Positions 12,201 through 23,740 of a DNA stretch of 64,000 bases are shown here, in pieces. How positions within the stretch are numbered: position 1 is the first letter of the stretch; every line of letters begins with the position of its first letter. This DNA is from Aegilops tauschii subsp. strangulata (taxonomy: Eukaryota > Streptophyta > Magnoliopsida > Poales > Poaceae): NCBI RefSeq assembly GCF_002575655.3, contig NC_053035.3, forward strand, positions 380,099,792 through 380,163,791. The letters run 5' to 3'. Made by a program: the position numbers and the translations under genes. The notes under the pieces were generated by a model, which was not told where the DNA came from, made no database searches, and saw only the letters and a program-made list of their open reading frames with translations.

Positions 12201-13599
12201 TTGCTAGTTGCAGGTGAAGATGAAGATTGCTCCATGTTGGATTATGTTTATGTTGGGATATCACAATATTCTATTATTTAATTAATGCATCTATAAACTT
12301 GGTAAAGGGTGGAAGGCTCTGCCTTATGCCTGGTGTTTTGTTCCAGTCTTGCCGCCCTAGTTTCCGTCATACCGGTGTTATGTTCCTTGATTTTGCGTCC
12401 CTTACGCGGTTGGGTGATTTATGGGACCCCTTTGATAGTTCGCTTTGAATAAAACTCCTCCAGCAAGGCCCAACCTTGGTTTTACATCTGCCTCACCTAG
12501 CCTTTTTCCCTTGGGAGTCATGCATCCCGAGGGTCATCTTTATTTTAACCCCCCCGGGCCAGTGCTTCTCCAAGTGCTGGTCCAAACCGAGTGATGTCCG
12601 GCGCCCCCTGGGCAACCAGGGTCTATGCCAACCCGACGTCTTGCTCACCCGGTGTGTCCTAAGAACGAGATACGTGCGACTCCTATCTGGATTGTCGACA
12701 CATCGGGCGGCTTTGCTGGTCTTGTTTTACCATTGTCGAAATGTCTTGTAAACCGGGATTCCGAGATTGATCGGGTCTTCCCGGGAGAAGGAATATCCTT
12801 CGTTGACCGTGAGAGCTTATAATGGGCTAAGTTGGGACACCCCTGCAGGGTATAAACTTTCGAGAGCCATGCCCGCGGTTATGTGGCTGATGGGAATTTG
12901 TTATGTACGGTTGTAGAGAACTTGACACTTGACTTAACTAAAACGCATCAACCGCGTGTGTAGCTGTGATGGTCTCTTCTCGGCGGAGTCCGGGAAGTGA
13001 ACACGGTTTCTGGGTTATGTTTGATGTAAGTAGGAGTTCAGGATCACTTCTTGATCATTGCTAGTTTCACGACCGTTCCGTTGCTTCTCTTCTCGCTCTT
13101 ATTTGCGTATGTTAGCCACCATATCGTTCTTAGTCGCTGCTGCAACCTCACCACCTATCCTTTCCTTACCCATTAAGCTTTGCTAGTCTTGATACCCATG
13201 GTAATGGGATTGCTGAGTCCTCGTGGCTCACAGATTACTGCAACACCAGTTGCAGGTACAGGTTTTGCGATGATCATGACGCGAGAGCGATGTTACTTGT
13301 TTTGGAGTTCTTCTTCTGCTTCTTCTTCGATCAGGGGATAGGTTCCAGGTCGGCAGCCTGGGCTAGCAGGGTGGATGTCGTTTGAGCTTCTGTTTGTGTT
13401 TCATCCGTAGTCGGATGTTGATCTTATGTTTGATGTATTGATGTATTATTGCGGCATTTGTATGCCTTGTATGTATCCCCATCTATTATGTAATGTTGAT
13501 GTAATGATATCCACCTTGCAAAAGCGTTTCAATATGCGGGTCTATCCTTGGTGGGACCTTCGAGTTCCTCTCAGATAGGGTCGCATATTGGGCGTGACA
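9224..13599 (+). repeat. 3' LTR of the LARD-like element
   Basis: It is 4376 bp and nearly collinear with the 5' LTR. It lacks about 140 bp present there (joint near 11210), has a small insertion near 11010-11030 and a duplicated caccgttg near 11402. It ends ggcgtgaca, followed by the GAAGG target duplication. The stretch from about 12150 to 12830 is almost identical to its partner, suggesting a fairly recent insertion. Confidence 0.92.
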
Positions 13600-13604
13600 G
13601 AAGG

Positions 13605-14036
13605 CCTTGTCTGCAAATGTGGAGAGGGGTGCGGGTATCTTTTAGTTTAATTTCCATCCGTCAGATATAGATCGGACGATCTATATTGCAAGATGGCACA
13701 CGTACCATCATCACCAACTCGGTTTTTTATAAGAGAAGAAATATAAGGTTGGAGATACAAACGTATTATCGATACTTGCTTCCGTAAACTAGCATCTACA
13801 TTCTATTCAACGCCTCGGCATGTGGGGCCTTAGCACAATGACTTCTCGACTGTGTAAAACAAAGATTTTCCCATCGCTGACAAGGAGGGGGTGACAGCGG
13901 CGCGCTTTTTGGCTTGCTCTAGTCCTAGTAGTCATACTAGGTGGTCTAAACACGTGTAGATTTATTCTTTTTCACATCTCGTGTTCGCTGTACTACCACG
14001 ACTGTTGATGAATAGACGGTAAGTTATTCACGGGGA
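13605..14036. other. Unassigned target DNA right of the LARD-like element
   Basis: Continuation of the sequence interrupted at 2147. No gene seen. About 13650-13740 resembles 1740-1860 (see that entry). It leads into the low-complexity tract that starts near 14037. Confidence 0.5.
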
Positions 14037-15175
14037 AACCCTTGTTGAGCGTGTTTGCGAGAGAGAGAGACAGTGTGTGTGTGATATGTTAGAGACTGAG
14101 GCAATGATAAGAGATTCTTTGTGTCTATGTGTGTGGAGGATAGAGAGAGACATGTACATGGGGCTTTGTGTTGTGTAACGTGGAGACACATATACATAAT
14201 TAGAGAGTGAGTGTGTGAGATACATATGCGGACATGAGGAGAGATGAGGATCCAAATAAATGGGTGTTTGTGCGTGTCTGTGTGTGTTTGTGCATGCGTT
14301 TGTGTGTGAGAGGGAGAGAGTGTATGTGGAGTAGAGAGACCACTGATGATGTAAACCTAGTATAAGGGAAGGGGGAATGGTGTGACATGTGTAGTAGCGA
14401 GATAGCACGGGTGCGGGCGGGGGGAGCAGACTATTTGGAAGAGACATCGAGTGTGTGTGTGGGAGAGGGGTGTGAGAGCGAGAGAAAGAGAGAGCTAGCG
14501 ACGGACAGAGAGAGAGAGAGAGAGAGGAAGAGAGGGGGTGAGAGGGGTCGTTTGTGTCCATAAATGGCGTATAGATAGGGAGACAATGTTGATGTTGTCC
14601 GAAATTGGCCTATGAACGGAGACGCAAGGGAAGAGAGTCATCGTGTGTGTGATAGGGACTTCATGAGAGATCTAGAATAGATGGTGTAGAGAACAATGTG
14701 CGAAATCAAGAACGATTATACATTAGGGAGCTATGCAAAGAGTCACGACATATATGTATACAGGGAAGGAGCTGGGGCGGGTCCACATGTGGGAGAGATA
14801 GAAAGAGGAGAGTGGTGCATAAGGAGACAAAGTGTGCTTGTTTGCAGTGGGGGTGGTTTGTGAGGTGAGTGCGCGAGAACCACATGACTAGGGAGATAGA
14901 CGTTTGGGGGCGACGTTTTGTGTGTATGGGAAATATACACTCTACATAGTGCGTGCGCTTGGGTAAGAGAGATAGCGGGAGACCTAGAGAGTGAGGGAAG
15001 AGATGTGTGCATGCCCGAGAGACAAAGTGATAGAGACCTATGTTGGGGTCCGGACTTTACAAGAGAGAGGGGTGTTAATGTGCTCGTGTGTTGGTGTTTG
15101 GGGGAGAGAACGACTTCTCTATGTGTGTGTGTGTGGTGGTGGTGGGAGTTGACTTCAGATAAAGAGTGAGGTGTC
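14037..15175. repeat. GA/GT-rich low-complexity tract
   Basis: About 1.1 kb of interspersed (GA)n, (GT)n and GTGTGTGA-like blocks, e.g. 14055-14085, 14450-14530 and 15122-15135. On the minus strand this yields artificial Ser/Leu/His/Thr-rich frames that should not be taken as proteins. Similar purine/GT-rich stretches occur, to my recollection, in some large Triticeae CACTA elements, which would fit the context to the right. Confidence 0.8.
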
Positions 15176-16372
15176 TATATTTGAGGGACTTTAGCGTAAT
15201 TGAGATATTGTGCACTCATGGTTGATCAATTTGTCTCACAGTTTGTACTATGAGATAATGATACTTTTGAACATGCGTGATATACCTTGATGTACCAGAA
15301 TTACAAACCTAAGATTGGAATTTTGGAATTCGACTCCATCATTAGCTTTTGTAATTCATTTAAACGGAGGTACATTTTTTAAGCCGGGATTTCGTGATTT
15401 CAAATTCATATATCAAACCTAGAGATATACACATATGAGCATGTTCAAACTTTATAATCATCCACTTTATTCATACACATACACATTTTTGCTTTTGTCA
15501 TCATATTTAGGATAAACACATTTGGAATTTCATTTGAATTGGACTGTATGATGGTATTTGCTTGTAGTAGCTCAATGATCCATATTTGAATTGAATGGAC
15601 AATCTAAGTTTCGAGTTGGAGACAATGATTTTCAAAACTTGCACATTTTTTTGCGTGCAAAACAAACAAATTGTCGGCCATGATATCATAGTCGGCCGTA
15701 CGAGAGCAGAATACTTATAATTTTAGGCGCCAAAAGCTTTCAAACTTCCCGCTCACATCGACATATCACGCGCCCGAAAGTTTAGCCCTGCGACATTCCT
15801 GTTTTACCCCTGCCACATGAACGGAAAAGGGCTGCTTTCGTAACTCCATTGTTTTCCCCTCTTTGCCCCCAACATTCTTCCCCAGAGCCCCTCCCTTCCC
15901 CTCCCCGACCCCCCAACCACGGCAAGCCGCTGAATCTAGTCCTCCACCGCAGCGGTGGACCACACACCCCGCCGGATCTACCTTCCGCACCTTGGAACCC
16001 CCAACTGCCAACTCACCACTTCACCGGAGCCGCTTCAGCGACTAGCTTGTCCACCGCTCCAGATCTCCTTGACCGCCATCATGGTCCACCGCACCGGATC
16101 TGCTTAACCGGCGCCCTCGTCCACCACAGCGTAGGCCCTTCACTGACTCCCTCGTCCGCCCCTTCGCTGGCCCTTCATACAAGCCCTCGTCCGCCGCAAC
16201 AGATCCGCCTCACTGAAAGCACTGCACCGGACCCGCTCCACGGACGCCATATTCAACTCCACCGGCCCTGCTTTACCGACGCCGCAGCCTCATCAGGTTA
16301 TTTCGATTTGTACTCCTTTGGTTTTTCTCTTTATCGTGCAACTGTTCACTTACCACAGATGAGCTTTCTTGT
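15176..16372 (+). other. Upstream region of the spliced gene, with an open frame lacking ATG
   Basis: 15176-15700 is AT-rich and non-coding. A plus-strand frame is open from 15786 to 16397, rich in Pro, His, Ser and Leu, but has no in-frame ATG. It could splice in phase from 16296 (donor after cag) to 16383 (after gacag), joining the frame of the downstream gene. It is therefore either 5' UTR or coding sequence whose start lies in an unseen upstream exon. A possible TATA-like motif (ttataatttta) lies near 15714. Confidence 0.4.
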
Positions 16373-19300
16373 ATGTCGACAGGCGCCGCAACCGTAGCAC
16401 CGAAGCCGCTTCAGCGACGGCGACAGCCGGCCCAAACTCAACCGCAACACGAGCACCATCGACGATCCTTAGCTATCAAGTATGACAACGATACCCATAC
16501 GCCGCCGAGAATCAGGTACTATTATCCAACGGCCGGCGCCTACGTTCACTTTCCTAGCATAAGCACCGCACCTTTGAATTTCTTCAGGGCATCATTCAGT
16601 TTTTCATGAGACGCGTTATTCTGCTTGCACCTGTAGGGCCATACTTCTGGCAGTGAACATGTTACATGTGCTAAATTACATACCAGTGCACATATAGTTA
16701 ATATGCTTTAGTTTTGTTCTGATGCCACCTATTGGTTCCATCAGACTGCTTAATGTTCTCTATGCTTAATTACACATAAGCAAACTAGCATGTGGTTCCG
16801 CTGCTTTTTGTTCGTTTTACCCTACATTTTCTGATGCTAGCTATTACATCACTCCTCCGAGCCTCTGTTCCTTACTTGTTTGTGTGTTCTTGATCTTCCC
16901 AAGTTGCATGACTAATTTGATGCTTCTATTAATTATGGAGCTGCCAACCCCATCAAGAAAAAAATTTGTTCTTTTGGGGCTGGCACCTCGAACAAGCATA
17001 AAAATAGAGGGAAGCAGATATATTGTCGTGTATGCACACACCCTTCTTTCATTAGTTTAGATGAACCATTGATGATCAATTCGGACCAGTGCATGCGATT
17101 AAAATTAATTTTAGCTAAATAGATGGTGCAGAATAAACTACAACAACTAGATTTGCAACCACGGGATGCTGACGATATCTTCAAAGAACATTGCAACAAC
17201 AGCTAGGCTTCACAACAACATATGGTAAGCCAGTGTGTTTTAGTACATGTGAAATGTAATGCGAGTGGGCTGCTTTCTTGGCTTGTGCCCTCAATGTGTA
17301 ATCCTACCGAATTACAAATAGTTCAGTTGTCTGCTTTGCTGTATTGCTTGATTCGAATGCTTATTTGTTGTTACGCTATACCTGAGTTGGCCAATATGTC
17401 AGCAGTGCCTGCTGTACTATCGTAAAGAAATGCATGCCTATTTCATTTGAGTCCTTAACTTTTCCTCTCAACTTCATCACAAGACTGTCTTCGTAGTTTA
17501 TATGAGGCCACACTGTCAAGTGCTTTCTCAGATTATTTCAACTGCTTAGATGCCTTGGCAACTTAAATATAGCGGTTGTACACTCCCTTTCAACTAGGGA
17601 TGTCAACTGGGTCCCGTTTAATCCCGATTAAAGTCCACTAGTGGTATGATAGTTCAAAAGAGTTTTTGTTTTTTGAGGAAAATGAACTAGGGAGGTAGCA
17701 AAAACTAACTAGATGGGACTGGCAGATGTCGTTTATTTGCCACTTACATCCCTAGTTTCATCTTACCATTTTAATTTCTTTTCGGCTGATGCTGCTTCGA
17801 ACCATTTAAATATAGTTTGCCATGCTCGGCAATAATTCGTCCGTTGTTTACCATGTAAGCTTACTGCCTGGATCATACGATAACTATCTCTTACTGATGT
17901 CCAGGAGAAACCTTTCAGGATGCCGTTCACACTAGGACACAATGTACAACCCCAGAATCTATTTGTGCAAGCAGTGCGCCTTCCATGTTACCGGATGGTA
18001 GCAGTTCAGAGGCAACACCGCCGGAGAGCAGTCTGGGCACATATATTATAGTGCTTGAGGCTCTACTAGAGGCAGAAAGAGATGGTGTGGCTGCCATGAA
18101 TGAGGTAATCTTTATCTTGAGGCTGGAAATTATGGAATTAGCAGAACGCATTATGCAAGCAACCCAAGAATTGGAGGAAGTAAGAATGCTGCATTTGAAG
18201 ACGGAGGAGGTCCTGCTGTTTCTGCTATCTGAAGCCCAAGGTAATCCCGGTTCTTCTTTAGATACCAGTTGAAATTGTCATTAGATTATTGTACTTGCAT
18301 GTTGTGTCATGTCTCTGAATGGATTATGTTGCAAGACCCCCTATGTTGTCCATGTGTTGTAATGATCCGAATTTTTTAGGCGAGGTAATCCTCAGTACTT
18401 GTATGATTGACATAAGGTGAACTGTTGTTCGTGTGAGCATATTGTATTGGATGAAATAACTGTTTGACTCATAGTGTATCCAACCTACTGAATTTGAAGA
18501 TCACGGCATTTCTAAATCATAATCATATATAAAGGTGGAATAAATCTTTGTTGTGGTTTTGAAGAAATAAATAAAAAAAGTATAATTGTCTGTGGATATT
18601 CGTAATCGAATACAAATTGGATTTGAATTTAGTTTGCCAGGTCCCAGGGCAAACGCGAATGCTAATTCTCCCAAGTTTTGAACGAAGCGGCTAAACACCC
18701 ACTATAATTTGTGGGCTGCCCGAAGCAAGTGTTTGCGAGATGGAAATTACTGTCTACCCCTGACACTTGACATCCTTATCGACCGGATTTACACTGCTGT
18801 CAATAGGGCTAGACTAGTAACTTCAATCAGACGTGACACGACGGCCTCTGAGCCCATTCAGACACGGTGGGCGCCAAACGTGGGCGGCAAAACACATTTG
18901 ATTCAAGCTCGTCCGAAAGACATGTGTCTCTTCCTCGATTTCCCCATTCATACACGGTGGGCGGCAAAACAAACTCTCCTCGTCCGAAATCGATGTAGGC
19001 TAATATTTTAAATAGGGGCAGATGTGTAACTTCCATCAGACGTGACACAACCGCCCTACCTGTCAGGCCCGTTCATACACCGTGGGCGCCAACCGTGGGC
19101 GGCAAAACACCCTCTCCTCGCCCGAAATAGTTACAGGCAAATATTTGGGAGATGCGAGATTACCGTCCTATCCCCAACCGACGCGATGTCCGAAATTTTA
19201 AACGGGGGATAAGTTCGTAACTTTCCCCCATTTCAGAGAAGCGCGTCCCAAAGTTTGAGATCCCCCTCGCCTCCATTTCCCCATTCATACACCGTCGGCG

Positions 19301-22300
19301 GCACGATAACCTCCGCACTGCGGCCAGCCTCCTCCGTCCGCCACCCCATCCTCCACCTTGCCGAAGCCGCTACCCCTACCCCGTCGTCCACTTCAAGAGA
19401 TGGACGTCTCTCATCCACGACGCTGGACCAGGATCCTTTCATCGCCTCCTCTCGCTTCATCGGCGCCGTCGTCCACCTTGCCGTTGCCGCTCCTATGACC
19501 GCCTCGTCCACGGCAACAGGATATATCCCCCGACCCGGCCGTCTGCCATCTAAAGTCTTCTTCCCCACCGCCGACAGCCATCGCACCCGCAGCACCCTCA
19601 ACATATCAGCATAGGCCTACACGGCGTCGCAAGAGAGGTGGTACTCTTCCATATGTGCTTAAGTTATTGATCTCACCCGAAAAATAGATCGTAATTTGTT
19701 TACTGTACTTTTCTTGTCCGTACCAAATCGTAGTGGCTAGTTGAAAGCAAACATGGGTTGCAAAGTAGCTTTGTCCGGTTTGCACCTTCAGATCCGCCAT
19801 GGCACGGGCACTATACTCGTAAAGCTTATGGTTTCCCCCTTTATATTCACTACCATCATCGTAGGTGCTTCATGTCGTGCTAGCACTGCTCCTCAAGACC
19901 TCAACCCAAAGCTTACGTGTTGAAATACCAATCTGATATGATGCTCATATCACTAAAACAGAGAACATTTAATTGGTCACCTAATGTTCCTATATTCGTT
20001 TCGAAAAGCATGTGCGCCACCCACTGGTCCAGCTAGTTCCACTTTCCTGATTTTTCTCTTGATGCTTAGGGTTTTCCCCTTTTATCTACTCTACTATGAT
20101 CTGCGTAGGTGCTTTCTGTCGTACTAGCATTACTCCACCCTTCAAGCTAAACAACACAACACTCAGAATTCGAAAGCTTAGTTGTTCAAATATGATTGTG
20201 ATATGATACTGATATTAGTTAACCGACACATTTAATTGGTTAGCTAAAGGTCCCACTTGAGTTTCCAAATGCATGTCACGACATATAGAGAGACAACATA
20301 ATTGCATTTCTTTGTCACTTGTTGACCGTACTTTCTTGTCCATACCAAATCTTAGTTGTTATTTCAAAGCAAACATCGGTTGCTAACTACCCTTTGCGCG
20401 GTTTGCAGCTTCAGATCTGCCATCCCACTACCACGGTCAACATGTACTCATCATGCTTATGTTTTCCCCATTTTATGATGACCACAATTAGCTTACGTGG
20501 TTCGTGTCGTAATAGCACTGCTCCACCCATCAAGCTAAACAAGCTTAGTTGTACAAATTCATATATGATATTATTGCTGATATTAGTAAAACTGAGAGAT
20601 GTTTAATTGGTTAGCTAAATGTTCCTACTTTAGTTTCGAAATGCATGTGAGCCACATATGGAGAGACCGGAAAGAATAGTATTTCTCTGTGCGCTCTGGT
20701 TCATCATGGGTGGCCAACCGACATTGTATTGAAAGACTTGTAATATCTTCAATCTGCTTGCTCTTCTGCTCTTCTTTAAGATGATACTCTTCTCTTGCGG
20801 TCGACTGGTCAGGTCGAGTTGTTCTCCCTTAGTATATTTTGAATCTGTTAGGTCAGGTCGACTTGTTCTTCTTTACTATATGTTGAAGCTATCATCTGCG
20901 AAGTGTCATCACTTCTGGAGCTCTCATATTTTGAGTAGTAGGCCACATTATATTAATGCGCACAACAAATTACAGCATGCATGCCATCTTTTAAAAGAAT
21001 TACAGAGATAGCACAAAGGGGTTTACAGGGAGGCAGTATTGGATTAGAATCACTTCTGCATTACAAAGAAAATCTCACTTGTTTTTATGTTTTCATGCAT
21101 GTCAGATATTGAACATTATCAAAATGAATATGAGAATGGGCACACGAGAGGAATATTGCGGAACGATCCACTGGCTAACAAACTTGGCATGGTGGAGGAT
21201 GGCCTATCTTATTCACCCATCAAGGTGCTTGCTCTAACTTTGCAAAGTTGTATTGGTCGCACATATTTTGCATCTGACCTCTTGCATTACTTCTACTTTG
21301 TTACACCATCTGCTTAGTTTAAGCATCATATATGAGTATATGCCATACCTATCCATTTTCTGTACCTATTCCACGTGTCGTCACACTATGTTTTTCAAGT
21401 CAAATGTTGTTCTTTCGTAATAGATGTCCAAAAGGAAGAGGGTGAGTGCAGATCCTCAAGGAGTAGAAACTAGGTATTTGGAAAAGGTAGTGATACCTAT
21501 TAAATCAGATAGATCAGCAGCCACAGAAAACACAGGCCCAACTGTACCACACTTTACCCCTACTCCAGTGGCCAAACCCCTATTAGAACTGCTGGGAGCC
21601 CAGCGTCAGGTACTGTCTATGATATCAATTCGAAATTTGAAGTCCTAAATTTCTGCTTGTGTATTACCTTCTCTCTTCTATGAAAACTAATTTCAGATGA
21701 ATCTCCTTGCTCAAAGGATCATACGATCTCAAAACAATAATGGGCTCTGCATTGCTCTTGTCAGTACCTCTCTCCCTTTTGCCTTGTAACGCTGTACTTA
21801 ATTAATTGCTATTTGATTATGTATCATCAGTCTGCACCTGAGCTTCATTATCCTCTGTTTCTTCCAATATTATTTGATCTATATTTACTCTTTGCAAAAT
21901 GTAGAATAATGGCGACGCTTATAAAGAATTTTCTTTGGGGAATTTATTGAATTATCCTTCCATCAACATGGAGAAGGGCTTTGTCCAGCCCGTGTTAACA
22001 TGTAATGTAAGTTCATCCTTCTCAAGCCTTCAAACTTTGTTCTAGTATATATTTGGATAGGCATCATTTCCTCCACTGCTGTTTGCTTTGCTGTTTACAT
22101 CTGATTGGGTGTTTGCAACAACTACCAGTTTCAAATTGTAGTTGTAAAAACATGTTCCTTATGCAGAATAGATCCATTTATTTGCTTATATAATTGTGAA
22201 ACCTGTTACGTGTCTCCTTGTTTCTCTTTCAAACTCGTATCTCTTACGCCAGGCAGATATTTAGGGAAGATAGTGAGCCAAACCATCTTGAGGACAGCGA

Positions 22301-22400
22301 GATGACCCCAAGGTCCTGTCTTGATGAAGACAGTGAGTTGAAGCTACTCACCAGCAGGTGTGAGACAACCTCTGTGCAGTCGCTGCCTCAATCAGTTTGA
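16373..22400 (+). CDS. Spliced gene of unknown function, predicted 376 aa
   Basis: I do not recognise the product. Model: exons 16373-16515, 17187-17224, 17905-18240, 21106-21224, 21424-21609, 21697-21759, 21905-22006 and 22257-22400. All introns are GT-AG, every junction keeps phase, and the total is 1131 bases ending in TGA at 22398. The start is the ATG at 16373 (MSTGAATVAP). The N-terminus is basic and Gln/Pro-rich; a Glu/Leu-rich coiled coil lies in exon 3; the C-terminal half is hydrophilic with a KRKR basic cluster (possible nuclear signal) and an acidic end. No catalytic motif is visible. The 38-base second exon is the weakest part. The gene ends 0.5 kb before CACTA-type subterminal repeats, so it may be that element's accessory gene; a host or captured gene is the alternative. 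Confidence 0.5.
17905..18240 (+). CDS. Coiled-coil exon of the unknown spliced gene
   Basis: The exon starts after an acceptor (tgatgtccag) and ends at donor gtaatc. It is open in one frame for its full 336 bases. About 30 Ser/Thr/Pro-rich residues precede a long Glu/Leu-rich helix, from near YIIVLEALLEAERDG through MELAERIMQATQELEEV to TEEVLLFLLSEAQ, which looks like a dimerising coiled coil. The last base is codon position 1, and the next supported exon (21106) starts with the two bases needed to complete an Asp codon, so the 2.9 kb intron between them is phase-consistent. Confidence 0.55.
18820..19140 (+). repeat. Short direct repeats with a gggcggcaaaacac motif
   Basis: Related blocks at about 18860-18895, 18949-18990 and 19074-19127 carry acac(g/c)gtgggcg(g/c)c and gggcggcaaaaca, followed in two or three cases by ctcctcg(t/c)ccgaaa. 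The phrase atcagacgtgacac occurs near 18825 and again near 19035. This is a two-to-three-fold degenerate repeat inside the largest intron. It could be a promoter-type repeat for the exon-like frame that follows. Confidence 0.6.
19255..19614 (+). other. Exon-like open frame in the large intron
   Basis: A GC-rich frame of about 119 codons, rich in Ser, Pro, Thr and Arg, starts near 19255 and ends TAG at 19612-19614. In composition it resembles the open frame at 15786-16297, which also precedes coding exons of the same gene. It may be an alternative first exon, a duplicated gene 5' end, or chance. No protein family is recognised, so this is a weak call. Confidence 0.25.
19660..20690 (+). repeat. 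Three diverged tandem repeats in an intron
   Basis: Three related units follow each other. Shared anchors are (t/c)gtgtcgt-or-tgtcgtactagca(c/t)t (near 19870, 20118, 20505), aattggttagctaa (near 19970, 20234, 20606) and tttcgaaa-gcatgtg (near 20000, 20265, 20635). Units 1 and 3 also share a 5' part (tgtccRtaccaaatc, then aaagcaaacat-ggttgc near 19715 and 20340) that unit 2 lacks. No coding capacity. Confidence 0.7.
21106..22400 (+). CDS. Five phase-matched 3' exons of the unknown spliced gene
   Basis: Exons 21106-21224, 21424-21609, 21697-21759, 21905-22006 and 22257-22400 join without breaking the frame; donors are gtgctt, gtactg, gtcagt and gtaagt. The product includes a segment starting IEHYQNEYENGHTRG, then MSKRKRVSADPQG, MNLLAQRIIRSQNNNG, NNGDAYKEFSLGN and an acidic end starting IFREDSEPNHLEDSE. 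The last four exons each hold a whole number of codons, so five neighbouring open exons in phase are unlikely by chance. No stop interrupts them. No recognised family. Confidence 0.6.
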
Positions 22401-22860
22401 CTTCTTCAGTCTCAACTTAAAGCGGAAAGGCTTGCTTCAGCTCAGCTCTGACTTGAAGTCAAAGATGCGATGAAGATGTCAAAGGACTGCCGTGCGCACC
22501 ATCATGCCTTAAATCTATTGTTGATGCATCTATCGTTGACACAACTGAGGTCTACTCAGCTTCTTCAGCTTTTTTGGGGGGCCCGACGTGGCCAGGCCTA
22601 GTGCCTTCTGAAGTGCTCTCAGTTTTGTATATTCTTTTGTCGGTGCGTTTATTTGCACTGGTGGCGAACTTTGATGCCCAGTGGATGTAATATGTGTGAT
22701 AGCCGTGATAGCCTAGCGTAAGTTGCTTGCTTTTTATTTCCTTGTTGTCTTGTTTATTTGTTTGCTTGTAGTCATTGCAGTTCTTTTTCTGCGGTTTGCT
22801 AGTGGCTGCAATAACCTATTTTTAAAACTAGGCCACAATAACCATGGGCTAATATTTACT

Positions 22861-23740
22861 GTAGTGACACTGTGCCTCCTACGGTCCGTAGAAACAGTGG
22901 GCCTTCTACGGGCCGTAGAAACAATGGGCCTTCTACGGGCCATAGAAACAATGGGCCTTCTACGGGCCGTATCATCAATGGGCCTTATACGTGCAGTATG
23001 ATCGATTGGCCAAACATGGGCCAATAACAGGCCGCATTATGGCCGTAAACGGGCTAGAGTTGGAATCGTCCGTTCATGGGCCGACCATAATGGGCCATCG
23101 TTAATAGGCCATATTTGATGACGCTATGAAAACGGCCCAACGTATTAACGGACTACAAACGGGCCGACTGTAACCACGGGCTGAATTTGGCCCACAAGCA
23201 GAAAATGACACTAACGGGTCGTAAGTAAACGAATGCTGGAAATGAGCCCAAGAATAAATGGGCTCTGAGAAGGCCGAAAGATAACATGGGCTGGAAACGG
23301 CCCAACGGAATAACGGGCCGTTAATGGGTATAAAGTGATACACTGTTCATTACGGGCCAGTTTCACCACGGGCCGTTAATGGGTGTAAAGTGATACACTG
23401 TTCATTGCGGGCCAGTTTCACCACGGGTCGTTAATAGGCCAAGAGTTACATAGGGCCTCATATGGGCCGAAAGACGTCATGGGCCATATATGGGCCAGAA
23501 GTGAAAATGGGCTGGAATCATATTGGGTGGCCCAGATGACGCTACTGGGCCTAATTCGGATAGGGCGTAACGGGCCTTGGGTTAGCGAGCTGTAAATGGG
23601 CTATGTGCGAACAGGCCGTTAACACGCTTTACATGGGCCGGCCCGCCACCTTTTGACCAAGTCAAACGGGCCGGCCTTTTCACAGTAATGGGCCTCTGTT
23701 GGGCCGTGCCACGTGTCGAAGTATCATAGGCGCCTTCTGT
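22861..23740. repeat. GGGCC-rich subterminal repeat array
   Basis: Dozens of atgggcc, gggccgt and cgggcc motifs in both orientations. Two ordered sub-arrays stand out. Four 27 bp units (22879-22986) each begin with the near-palindrome ctacgggccgtag and then read aaacaatgggcctt in three of four. Two 55 bp units (23314-23423) are almost identical, with a partial third from 23424. In En/Spm such subterminal motifs are bound by TNPA; I infer a similar role here. Confidence 0.75.

Larger units (their letters stand above)
2148..13599 (+). mobile_element. Complete non-autonomous LTR retrotransposon with very long LTRs (LARD-like)
   Basis: Two direct repeats of about 4.4 kb, both starting TGTAACGCCC and ending in TGACA, flank a 2.6 kb internal domain. 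The 5 bp flanks are identical (GAAGG at 2143-2147 and 13600-13604), a clean target duplication. A tRNA-iMet primer site follows the 5' LTR and a purine tract precedes the 3' LTR. No gag, protease, reverse transcriptase or integrase can be read inside. This architecture is that of large retrotransposon derivatives (LARDs) such as barley Sukkula, which depend on enzymes supplied in trans. Assignment to a named family is from memory only. Confidence 0.93.

Noticed and set aside
14028..14561. 177-codon minus-strand frame rich in Ser, Leu, His and Thr
   Set aside because: It is the translation of GA/GT microsatellite DNA.
22734..23024. Arg/Ile/Thr repeat protein on the minus strand
   Set aside because: It is the translation of the 27 bp GGGCC repeats; the repeats explain it fully.
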